Of a stretch of DNA of 64,000 nucleotides, positions 46,930-58,700 are shown one piece after another; position 1 is the first letter of the stretch; every line of letters begins with the position of its first letter. The translations under genes and the position numbers were made by a program. The notes below the pieces were generated by a model. That model was given only the letters and a program-made list of their open reading frames with translations, did no database searches and was not told where the DNA came from. This stretch comes from Macrostomum hystrix (Eukaryota; Platyhelminthes; Macrostomidae): assembly GCA_950097015.1 (NCBI GenBank), contig CATNEN010000038.1:7252001-7316000 (forward strand). Direction: 5' to 3'.

Positions 46930-47545
46930 GAAGATTTGGATTCAGCCCATATACAGTACTTGTACTAGCCATTGTGTACAAATGACGAATTCGATAAAAA
47001 TGGGCGAGAAAACTCGTTGGATTTCAAGAACACAAATTTGGTCCGCCCGAGCCATGTCAGTATATTTGCTAAGCAAGCCTGCAATCTTATCAAACAGCAA
47101 GCAGCCAATACTCGTATGACAATATTTTATTCAGCTGTGTCTAGACCCACCGATGCGATAAAAATTCTTTTGTTTGCCGGGTCACGGTTGATCCGGCGAA
47201 TGGCAACGAAAGCTTCGGGATGCCCGTCGGTGCCTGCACGGTCTATTCAACTAGCAAGTGTTGCAGTGGCACATTTTGCATCCAGGCACTCGACTCTAAG
47301 TGAAAAGTGTGCTCACTCTGCAACCGATCAGCTGCATCGCAAACTGCCTGACAGTGGGTTGGACACGGTTTCCTGGGCCAGGATAATTTATCCACACCAA
47401 TGCTTGCGCAGCTCCTAGTTTGTATATATTCTATTCTTTTCTCTCCTTCCTTTCAATCTCTACACATTTCAGCTATTTTTTCACTTTGAGAGCCTCTTCT
47501 GATTAGCCTGGCAGCCGACCACACTGCCATGTCTGCATCCGAGCT
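46930..47545. other. Intergenic / promoter-proximal, no gene supported
   Basis: The open frame at 46972-47418 has no recognisable domain. The region probably holds upstream control DNA of the neuropeptide-like gene. Confidence 0.45.
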
Positions 47546-47549
47546 GATG

Positions 47550-47557
47550 TATAAAAG
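47550..47557 (+). promoter_or_regulatory. TATA box of the neuropeptide-like gene
   Basis: TATAAAAG lies about 105 bp upstream of a consensus donor (CTAT|GTGAGT, 47662-47668), which fits a short non-coding first exon of about 80 bp. Confidence 0.6.
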
Positions 47558-47674
47558 CTGTGCCACTACTAAATAACACTGGTCGCTTCACCTCCTGCAG
47601 CCAACCAACAGCGAAACACTTGGAATTTAAATTAAAATATCTGGTCGTTTATTAAATAAACTATGTGAGTACCT

Positions 47675-48122
<448 letters not shown>

Positions 48123-48164
48123 GTTGATTGACAAGCGGATCTCGCACAATCTCCGCCCCCAAGG

Positions 48165-48512
48165 ATGCCCGGCAGCAACCAGATGCGCTCAGCCACCTTC
48201 CTGACCGTCTCCCTGGCGATCCTCGTCGCCTTCGCATCCGTCGCGACGACTGCTGAGGCACGGCCGTCTTCCATTGCGACTGAGGCCGTGGCCAGTCAGC
48301 GTCGAGCTCGACAGTCCGAGGAACTTCTCCTGGGCCGCTTGCGTTCCGCTCTGGCCGCTGCGGCCGCCGCCACAGAGGCCGCTGACGCTGCGGAAGCCGC
48401 CGAGCATGACGCCGGCGCGGCCGCAGCCGTGGAAGAGTCTGAAGCCGAGTTCGCGGCTGGCAAGCGGGGCTTCAGGAACAGCCTGCGATTCGCCTCCAAC
48501 TATGGCAAATAA
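48165..48512 (+). CDS. Candidate neuropeptide precursor with one C-terminal amidated peptide
   Basis: 115 residues; a second ATG at 48183 (MRSATFLTV) gives a tighter signal peptide. Residues 7-32 are a signal sequence (FLTVSLAILVAFASV) with likely cleavage near TAEA. An Arg-rich processing site QRRARQ lies at 45-50. A long Ala/Glu/Asp-rich spacer follows (about 61-98). At the C-terminus KR (100-101) precedes GFRNSLRFASNYGK and the stop. Dibasic cleavage, trimming of Lys and use of Gly as amide donor would give GFRNSLRFASNY-amide. This is the standard layout of a small neuropeptide preprohormone. I do not recognise the peptide family. The promoter has a TATA box. A donor CAG|GTGAGA lies just behind the stop at 48522/48523, so the 3' UTR is probably split by an intron. 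Confidence 0.65.
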   Translation: MPGSNQMRSATFLTVSLAILVAFASVATTAEARPSSIATEAVASQRRARQSEELLLGRLRSALAAAAAATEAADAAEAAEHDAGAAAAVEESEAEFAAGKRGFRNSLRFASNYGK

Positions 48513-48522
48513 CCAAGGTTCA

Positions 48523-49365
48523 GGTGAGAATGGGATCTCTGAGAATGGGATCTCTGAGAATGGGATCTCTGAGAATGGGATCTCTGAGAATGGGATCTCT
48601 GAGAATGGGATCTCTGAGAATGGGATCTCTGAGAATGGGATCTCTGAGAATGGGATCTCTGAGAATGGGATCTCTGAGAATGGGATCTCTGAGAATGGGA
48701 TCTCTGAGAATGGGATCTCTGAGAATGGGATCTCTGAGAATGGGATCTCTGAGAATGGGATCTCTGAGAATGGGATCTCTGAGAATGGGATCTCTGAGAA
48801 TGGGATCTCTGAGAATGGGATCTCTGAGAATGGGATCTCTGAGAATGGGATCTCTGAGAATGGGATCTCTGAGAATGGGATCTCTGAGAATGGGATCTCT
48901 GAGAATGGGATCTCTGAGAATGGGATCTCCGAGAATGGGATCTGTGAGAATGGGATCTCTGAGAATCGGATCTCTGAGAATGGGATCTCTTAGAATGGGA
49001 TCTCTGAGAATGGGATCTCTGAGAATGGGATCTCTGAGAATGGGATTTTTGAGAATAGATCTCTGAGAATGGGATCTCTGAGAATGGGATCTCTGAGAAT
49101 GGGATCTCTGAGAATGGGATCTCTGAGAATGGGATCTCTGAGAATGGGATCTCTGAGAATAGGATCTCTGAGAATGGGATCTCTGAGAATAGGATCTCTG
49201 AGAATGGGATCTCTGAGAATGGGATCTCTGAGAATGGGATCTCTGCGAATGTTATTTTTGAGAATGGGATTTTTGAGAATAGATCTCTGAGAATGCTATC
49301 TCTGAGAAGGCTATCTTTGAGAATGGGATCTCTGAGAATGGGATCTCTGAGAATGGGATCTCTGA
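48523..49365. repeat. 15-bp minisatellite starting exactly at a splice donor
   Basis: About 56 units of GAGAATGGGATCTCT. The first unit forms part of the donor CAG|GTGAGAATGGG behind the neuropeptide-like CDS. It decays after 49240 into ATAGATCTCT and GTTATTTTT variants, and more diverged units reach about 49500. The unit itself (TCTGAGAAT) is one base away from a donor. Confidence 0.95.
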
Positions 49366-49509
49366 GAACGATTCATGCTATTGGGATTCATGAAAATGTG
49401 ATTTATTAGAATGGGATTGCTGAGAAAGTGATCTGTCAGAATGGGATCCCAGTGAATGGGATTTGCAAGAATGGGATTTCAGATAATATCCTAAGAATGC
49501 CATTTTCAA

Positions 49510-50238
49510 AGCTGGAACTGATAATGGATGGGATTTCTGAATAATGGGACATCTTTTCGCGATTTTCAAGTGTGGGATTTCTAATGCATTGAGGTTTGCA
49601 AAGGATGAGGTAAAAACGGTTTCTTAGAATCGCCTTTTGTTTTCGATATGTTTTTTGCATTCTGCCTTCTAAATCACAATTTCTCGAGGTCTTTGCTTCC
49701 TGAAAGCTGTGAAATGCGGGTGCATTGTCACTCGACCAGAAATCTATATGCTAAGTGGTTTGAACCTAGCACAATGGCTTTAAATATACAACAATAAACA
49801 GCCGTATTTTTAGGAAGTTGGCATGCGAGTTGATCACCTCATCAGCGAGAATTTGAGCATCTCTACTGCAAGCTGACAATTATTACCGAACCTGCTTAAC
49901 ACCACACTAGTTGGCTTATTGATAAAAAATAAAAGCTTGTCAAAACAAAACTTCTGAAAGCAGATTCTACAAGGCAATAGTTCCAATGCCAGGCAATGAT
50001 TTGCTTTACCTACCTTATTCTATTTATTTTGCCTTTCTCATTTGAAAGCTTTGATCAGATTTATTGTTAACAGTTTACACGCACCTGAATTTGATGCTAA
50101 ACTCATTCAATGCAATGTGTGCAGAATTCGTAATTTAGTACATTGCAGATGACAGCTCGAGTTATTATCTAGTTCTAACCTGAACCCCAGCCCCTTAAAC
50201 GGTAGAAAAAACACAATAAATCAATAATACAACCTCCC
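49510..50238. other. AT-rich intergenic DNA, nothing recognised
   Basis: No coding frame or repeat I can support beyond the decaying end of the 15-bp array. Confidence 0.5.
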
Positions 50239-50239
50239 T

Positions 50240-50530
50240 TAGACTGTCGTGTCAGAACGTCGGACTCACGAATTGAAGGTCGGGGGTTCGTTTCCCGACT
50301 CCACTGGAACAATTTGTGTCATTTAGCAAGACACTAAAGTCTGCAATGCTTTGGTTCACCCAGCTGTTAAATGGGTACCAGCATTAGCTGGGATAATTGA
50401 AGGTGGGTGTGGCGTCCCCCCAGTCCATGGACTGAACAGCCGTACGCAGTCTTCAGATGCGCCGCGCAATAGCTGCGGCTGTGCTGCCGGCTGCGCATCT
50501 GGCGCCATTAGAGCCAGTGTAATAATAAAA
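50240..50530 (+). mobile_element. SINE1 copy, near full length
   Basis: A degraded head (CTGTCGTGTCAGAACGTCGG) precedes an intact B-box region GGGGGTTCGTTTCCCGACTC, the core ACCCAGCTGTTAAATGGGTA, the palindrome CAGTCCATGGACTG and a TAATAATAAAA tail. Confidence 0.85.
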
Positions 50531-51180
50531 ATATAACAAAAATTTAGTACTGATGTACTCGTATTGTGATTCTGGAAGTTGTTTTATACGTATACAGCGG
50601 AAAATTTAAGCACTTATTCAGTATTTTAATACTGATAGGTAGAATTTTTTAGGAAATTTAGTGTTCATATCTTCATATGTTTATTAACTGACGTTGTAAA
50701 GTCTGTTGGTTGTAAAAAATTGATTGCATGCATACTTCACCATAAAATCCTATCTACTTTAAATTGACTAAAAATGTAAGGCTTTTTTTCCAGCCTGACA
50801 GTCGCTGGAAACGTTCTAAATTAGGTTTAGAAGCCATGAGTAGCCAGTAGCAGAAAAAATTAGATTGCTTTCATTTCAAATGAAATAATACACTTCATTT
50901 AACCAAAAGCTGACTGAACAGAAAGCTTTCTTCTGACAATGCCTATTATAAATATTCACAGAAATGAATAACAATAATATAACCATTGTAAATCATTATC
51001 CTGCTTTGCAATTGCTTCGCAAAATTTGGTTTTAGAAAAAAAAGACACGCGAACCTCCTTGCCTAGCTTTTGGCTTGGCAGAATTCAAAGCACACAATAA
51101 CTATTAGTAAACCAAGCATTTAATAGGACCAAGGAAAAAGGAATATGAAAATTCCTCAGCTTCGACTGCTAAAAAATGAT
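50531..51180. other. Foldback-arm remnant, then AT-rich DNA
   Basis: TGATTCTGGAAGTTGTTTTA and CAGCGGAAAATTTAAGC (50565-50615) match the right arm of the foldback element near 6.85 kb. The rest shows nothing recognisable. Confidence 0.45.
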
Positions 51181-51184
51181 TTGT

Positions 51185-52335
51185 ATCATGTTAGACATGA
51201 GTTCAAATCTGTTAGACACGAGTTCGAATCTGTGAGACACGAGTTCGAATCTGTTATACACGAGTTCGAATCTTCTAGACACGAGTTAGAATCTGTTATA
51301 CACGACTTCAAATCTGTTAGACACGAGTTCAAATCTGTTAGACACGAGTTCGAATCTGTGAGGCACGAGTTCGAATCTGTTATACACGAGTTCGAATCTT
51401 CTAGACACGAGTTAGAATCTTCTAGACACGAGTTCGAATCTGTTAGACACGAGTTCGAATCTGTTATACACGAGTTCAAATCTGTTAGACACGAGTTCGA
51501 ATCTGTGAGACACGAGTTCGAATCTGTGAGACACGAGTTCGAATCTGTTATACACGAGTTCGAATCTTCTAGACACGAGTTCGAATCTTCTAGACACGAG
51601 TTCGAATCTGTGAGACACGAGTTCGAATCTGTTATACACGAGTTTGAATCTTCTAGACACGAGTTCGAATCTGTTAGACACGAGTTCGAATCTGTTAGAC
51701 ACGAGTTCGAATCTGTTATACACGACTTCAAATCTGTTAGACACGAGTTCAAATCTGTTAGACACGAGTTCGAATCTGTGAGGCACGAGTTCGAATCTGT
51801 TATACACGAGTTCGAATCTTCTAGACACGAGTTAGAATCTTCTAGACACGAGTTCGAATCTGTTAGACACGAGTTCGAATCTGTTATACACGACTTCAAA
51901 TCTGTTAGACACGAGTTCAAATCTGTTAGACACGAGTTCGAATCTGTGAGGCACGAGTTCGAATCTGTTATACACGAGTTCGAATCTTCTAGACACGAGT
52001 TAGAATCTTCTAGACACGAGTTCGAATCTGTTAGACACGAGTTCGAATCTGTTATACACGAGTTCAAATCTGTTAGACACGAGTTCGAATCTGTGAGACA
52101 CGAGTTCGAATCTGTGAGACACGAGTTCGAATCTGTTATACACGAGTTCGAATCTTCTAGACACGAGTTCGAATCTTCTAGACACGAGTTCGAATCTGTG
52201 AGACACGAGTTCGAATCTGTTATACACGAGTTTGAATCTTCTAGACACGAGTTCGAATCTGTTAGACACGAGTTCGAATCTGTTAGACACGAGTTCGAAT
52301 CTGTTAGACACGAGTTCGAATCCGATGGACACCTT
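51185..52335. repeat. 21-bp minisatellite with higher-order repeats and B-box-like units
   Basis: About 54 units of 21 bp on the core GACACGAGTTCGAATCTGTT, with variants GTTATAC, TTCTAGAC, GTGAGAC and ACGACTTCAAATC. A block of about 11 units recurs several times in the same order. Since 21 is divisible by 3, frames of RHEFESV on one strand and related heptads on the other stay open; they are not genes. Nearly every unit contains GTTCGAATC, which fits the Pol III B-box consensus GWTCRANNC. Confidence 0.95.
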
Positions 52336-52701
52336 TTTCATCTGTTAGACTAGAATTCACATCTGGTATTGTATTTTGTCAATAGTAGTTGATGAGATTG
52401 GCGAAGCCAAAGCATTTTAAAGAATATTTTAATGAGGACTTGATTTGTTTGCTTGGGCAACTATGGCAAATATGAAACTTGAACGAATCGGGTAATTTAT
52501 TTGCGTCAACGTGTGGCACATTTTTCATTTCTAAAACTCGTAAAAAGTAGGCGTAATTGCGAGGAATTAAATAAATTCTTCAATCGGATATAAACCAAGC
52601 ATTCGGCATTGAAAATACGTTGACTTAATGGGTTTAGGAAAATAACGCCTTAACAGACTACTGACAGTACACAAGCATGCACCATTCGTTATCAAACTTT
52701 G

Positions 52702-55700
52702 TCAAACAAGCCCGTGAGCGTCGTTGAAGACGAAGCCGAAACTCGTCGACTGAGCGCTCGTCGGCGCCTTCGGCGACCAACTTGTTGGCGTTGTGACGGC
52801 GGTGTCGCCGGCTGCAGCTTCGGTCGATTCTGCTCGCCCCTGCTGCTGCTGCTCATCAGCACTGGTTGACGCTGACCAGGGCTGCTCCTCGGCTGAGGCA
52901 AACAGCAGGTAGGCAACGCAGGCCACCAGCTGAGTGACCGCCGCGCAGCTCAGAGCGATCAGCCACTCCAGCCTGACCCGGTTCTTGTCCGCCGACGGTT
53001 GCACAATCAGAGATGCCACGACCGTGGATAACATGCCTGAGGATGTTCATTAGCAGATTTTTATAGTTGGTAAACATTAGACCAGGGGTCGGCAAACATT
53101 TAGCCCGCGGGCCAAATGCGGCCCTCGAATCTCCCAAATCCGAACCGTCGCCCCTTCCATAGTATCCTGTCTCATCTCTTTCTCATCTCTCCCGTGTCTC
53201 ATGTCTCCCGTGTCTCATCTCTCCCGTGTCTCATCTCTCCCGTGTCTCATGTCTCCCGTGTCTCATCTCTCCCGTGTCTCATGTCTCCCGTGTCTCATCT
53301 CTCCCGTGTCTCATGTCTCCCGTGTCTCATATCTCCCGTGTCTCATCTCTCCCGTGTCTCATGTCTCCCGTGTCTCATCTCTCCTTTATTGTCTCATCTC
53401 TCCTTTATTGTCTCATCTCTCCTGTGTCCCATCCCTCCACTGTCTATCCCTCCACTGACAGTAAGCGTATGCCTGTCCGGGTTTGAAACATTAATTAGCG
53501 GTCGAAGCATCCACCTGTGATTGTGCTGATGGAGCTGGCGAAACCCATGACGAGGCCGCAGAATATTGGTGCCAATTCCATCACATTGACAGCGTAGCCA
53601 GTGACTGCGAGGCCCGAAAATCCTGCGGGTTGTTGATGAAAAAGTCAGTTTCTTAAATTTCTTAAGCGTAAAATCCCGAAGTCTTCAAATCCCCAAGTCT
53701 TCAAATCCCGAAGTCTTCAAATCCCCAAGTCTTCAAATCCCCAAGTCTTCAAATCCCCAAGTCTTCAAATCCCCAAGTCTTCAAATCCCCAAGTCTTCAA
53801 ATCCCCAAGTCTTCAAATCCCCAAGTCTTCAAATCCCCAAGTCTTCAAATCCCCAAGTCTTCAAATCCCCAAGTCTTCACATCCCAAAGTCTTCAAATCC
53901 CCAAGTCTTCAAATCCCCAAGTCTTCACATCCACTGGTTTTTAAATCCCCGGCACTTGATATCCTTGATTACACTTCTTGATTCTCACAGTCTTAATTCT
54001 TCAAATCCTCAGTTTATACAATTATTGATTCTTCAAATCCGAGTCCTTCGAATTCTCAAACTCCCAACGCCAACTGTTGCCGCCGGCATCAGTACGGTGC
54101 TGACTTCGTGAACTTTCATGAAAATCTGGGAGCTATCGTAAAGTAGGCAGTGGGTATTTGAAATAATGTGGTCTCTCAACTGCTTGTCAATACCGGTCAC
54201 TCACCAAGAGCCAGCGACAGCAGCACAGTAGCCAGCACGGCATCCGCTGCGAAGCCCAGAGCTACAAAGAACACCGCCTTCAGGCCGAAGCCAAGGCCAG
54301 CGAAGATCTTGCGAATGGCGGTCCAGCTAAGGCTGGTGCGCAATTTCAGGTAGTCAGCCAGTAGACCTCCTGCAACATCAGAGAACAGTGACAGCTGTGT
54401 GACAGACACCAATAGAACATTATCAACGAGACCCCAAACAACCAACTGATATAGACACAAACAACCAACTGATATAGACACAAACAACCAACTGATATTG
54501 ACACAAACAACAAACTGGTATGGACACAAACAACCAACTGATGTTGACACAAACAAACAACAGATATAGACACAAGCAAGCAACAGATGTTGACACAAAC
54601 AATGAAATGACATCTACAAAGAATAAACAGACAGAGACAAACAGTTGCTAGGTTAATATTGCATTAGCGGGCCTGCTTCATAAGCACGAAGCAGCTATTT
54701 TTCAATTTCGTTTTTGGTTGGCTAGATTTTAGCAATAAAAAAATAAAATCATGTTTAGCATTTTCATACGCAGTCTGGCGTGATGCAGATTAATTATTTT
54801 GTGTTGTGATTAGTTAAAGACTAAGATATTATTTACTATAATCTGGCTTCCGTCCTTCAAGAAGCTTTATTATCGCCAAAAAGGTTTCAATCGATCGATA
54901 TGAATCAGTTGCAACGAAATTATTGCCACCCAGACAGCGAAATGGCTCAGCTTTTATGACCTGAGTGAACTGGCTATAGTCAAGCGGAAGAGGCACAGGG
55001 GTTGCACTTGGAAACAAGAGAAAAGGATTAGCGAGGAAGATCGGGAAATATATATGCTGTATTTTTGCGAGAAACAGTCCCTTCCTTCCTTCGCCACCCG
55101 TTAGCTTTTGCTGGCCTTACAATAGGCTATCAAACAGCCCGATGGAGTGCGACTTGTGAGCAGTTCTCCAATTCACCAATTCTCAAAACTGTCACTCCAT
55201 TCTCCAACAACTGTCACTCCATTCTCCAACAACTGTCACTCCATTCTCCAACAACTGTCACTCCGTTCTCCAAAAACTGTCACTCCATTCTCCAACAACT
55301 GTCACTCCATTCTCCAACAACTGTCACTCCATTCTCCAACAACTGTCACTCCGTTCTCCAAAAACTGTCACTCCATTCTCCAACAACTGTCACTCCATTC
55401 TCCAACAACTGTCACTCCATTCTCCAACAACTGTCACTCCGTTCTCCAACAACTGTCACTCCATTCTTCAACAACTGTCACTCCATTCTCCAACAACTGT
55501 CACTCTATTCTCCAACAACTGTCACTCCATTCTCCAACAACTGTCACTCCATTCTCCAACAACTGTCACTCCATTCTCCAACAACTGTCACTCCGTTCTC
55601 CAACAACTGTCACTCCATTCTTCAACAACTGTCACTCCGTTCTCCAACAACTGTCACTCCATTATCCAACAACTGTCCCTCCATTCTCCAACAACTGTCA

Positions 55701-58700
55701 CTCCGTTCTCCAACAACTGTCACTCCGTTCTCCAACAACTGTCACTCCATTCTCCAACAACTGTCACTCCATTATCCAACAACTGTCACTCCGTTCTCCA
55801 ACAACTGTCACTCCATTCTCCAACAACTGTCACTCCATTATCCAACAACTGTCACTCCATTATCCAACAACTGTCACTCCATTCTCCAACAACTGTCACT
55901 CCATTCTTCAACAACTGTCACTCCATTATCCAACAACTGTCACTCCATTATCCAACAACTGTCACTCCATTCTTCAACAACTGTCACTCCATTCTCCAAC
56001 AACTGTCACTCCATTCTCCAACAACTGTCACTCCGTTCTCCAACAACTGTCACTCCATTCTCCAACAACTGTCACTCCGTTCTCCAACAACTGTCACTCC
56101 ATTCTCCAACAACTGTCACTCCATTCTCCAACAACTGTCACTCCATTCTTCAACAACTGTCACTCCATTCTTCAACAACTGTCACTCCATTCTTCAACAA
56201 CTGTCACTCCATTCTTCAACAACTGTCACTCCATTCTTCAACAACTGTCACTCCGTTCTCCAAGAACTGTCACTCCGTTCTCCAACAACTGTCACTCCAT
56301 TCTCCAACAACTGTCACTCCATTCTCCAGCAACGGTTACTCCGTTCTTAAAACTGTCACTCCATTCTGCAAGTCTGTTACTCCATAATCCTGGTTCACTC
56401 ACCCAGTCTGTCACTCCATAATTCCGGTTCACGCACCCTATCTGTCACTCCATAATTCCGGTTCACGCACCCTATCTGTCACTCCATAATTCCGGTTCAC
56501 GCACCCTATCTGTCACTCCATAATCCCGGTTCACTCACCCAGTCTGTCACTCCATAATTCTGGTTCACTCACCCAGTCTGTCACTCCATAATTCCGGTTC
56601 ACGCACCCTATCTGTCACTCCATAATCCCGGTTCACGCACCCTATCTGTCACTCCATAATTCCGGTTCACGCACCCTATCTGTCACTCCATAATCCCGGT
56701 TCACTCTCCCGGTCTGTCACTCCGTTCTCCCTTTCCACGCACCGAACTTTCACGCCAAAACTGGCTCACGCTTATCTTCCTCGTGTTTACCCTTAGAAGA
56801 GAACCGGTTGAGACCACCCACATTTTCGCCAACTATTTGACTGCTCTAACCAATAAACCATTAGTTTAAGATCTAGTGATTCTCTCCCTGTCCTTATATT
56901 TGTCTCTGCATCCAGGGCTGAGCACATGCTATGGGATTAACTTTCGCGGGGGAATACAGATTTATTGGAAGAAGGAATGGCGTCTAGATTAGCTGTTCTC
57001 AATCTGTTGCACAGAGATTGCGCTATTGCATTCGTATTTGAATCGCTGAATAAATGTCTACCAAGTTTCGGAAATTTATGAGTCACAAGTCTCTCATTGT
57101 TTACCAGTCTAAAGGAGAGATAATGAGTGCATTTATTGTAACATTGCTGCATAATAGAGGGAATGCCGCTTGGTTATTGGGACTAACTTTCGGGTCTTGA
57201 AAGTCTGGGATCTAGGTCAGAAGGAATTGATTTTTGGTCACATGTAATTTATTATTGGTCATATGAACAGTATTGCTGGTCATATTAACTGTACTCTTGG
57301 CCATAAACATTTTTATTGATCATATGAACTTTAATTGGTGATATGAACTGGATTCTTTGTTCATAATAGCTGATTCTGGGACCAAGGAAACGAATATTGG
57401 TCATAGTTCACGATTCTTTGCAAGAGGACTTAAACTTAGGTCATCGGCATTGGATTATTGGTCTAATGAACTGGTTTATTGGTCTAATGAACTGGGTTAT
57501 TGGTCTAATGAACTGGGTTATTGGTCTAATGAACTGGGTTATTGGTCTAATGACCTGGATTATTGGTCTAATGACCTGGATTATTGGTCTAATGAACTGG
57601 ATTATTGGTCTAATGAACTGGATTATTGGTCTAATGAACTGGATTATTGGTTTAATGAACTGGATTATTGGTCTAATGAAGTTTATTAGTGTTCATAGCT
57701 AGAGATTGGGCTCTTAGGTCACAAAAGTGTCGCTCACCAATCGGCACAAACAGCGACCTGGCCAGGAAGGGGAAGGACAGCAGGAAGATGGTGTTGCTGG
57801 CGTCAGTGCCATACATCTGGTGATAGTAGGTCTGCATGCAAACCGAGCTAATCTGGAAGGTCCAGTCGTCCGCAGCATAGGTGATGAAGATTGCGTACAC
57901 CGGCTTACAGGTGAAAATAGACTTCCACGGAATCGGAATTCGTCGATCGGCTCGGAGCACCTGAGATTGGTCGGTTAATTATTTTAGAATCTTCGAATCT
58001 AAACCTAAGGCAAGCAATTGGGGGGCACCCAACCTGCAGCTGACAGATTCACAGACTGCTGTAGGTTTTCTCTACAAATTTTACGTTGTGCCCGCATACA
58101 GACCTTCGCCCCTATGGATCTTTCAAGGTAGGCGCTCTCCCGCCTGCTCAGGTGCTGATCCTTGGTCGGCTTCTCGTCCACGAGCCGCCACCAGAAGACG
58201 CACCAGATTAGGCCGCTGTTGGCGTAGATGTAGAAGACCACCGCCCAGCCCCAGGCTGTCTCGACCTTCTGGCACACCGGCAGACCGATCAGCGGGCCGA
58301 GTGACACGCCGATGACGGCGAAGCAGAGCAGAGAGGAGCGCTCAGTGCCCGGACTCCAGTGGCGCATTGCGCCGAACACGGCCGGAACCAGGCAGCCCTC
58401 GGCCAGACCCTGATTTGTTGAGGTACGTGGAAGCGATAGGGTTAATTTTTGTCAATATCGAAGAGCCCAAGGTACATTTTGTGGCATTTTTCGTGTTCTT
58501 GTAGACGTCATGTTCTTGTGGATGTCTTGTCATGTTCTGTGGATGTCTTGTCATGTTCTTGTGGATGTCTTGTCATGTTCTTGTAGATATCTTGTCGTTT
58601 TTGTGGACGTCTTGTCGTGTTCTTGGGATATCTTGTCGTTTTCTCGTAACGTCTAGTATTGTTCTTGAGCTACACCACAATACTCGTGGTGTTCTTGTGA

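Noticed and set aside
51145-52353. 402-codon frame of RHEFESV heptads
   Set aside because: Product of a 21-bp array; both strands are open, and codon-independent unit variants show no selection on protein.
55065-56421. Two long overlapping frames of about 430 codons
   Set aside because: 22-bp minisatellite in an intron of the SLC17 gene; the frames are a composition artefact.
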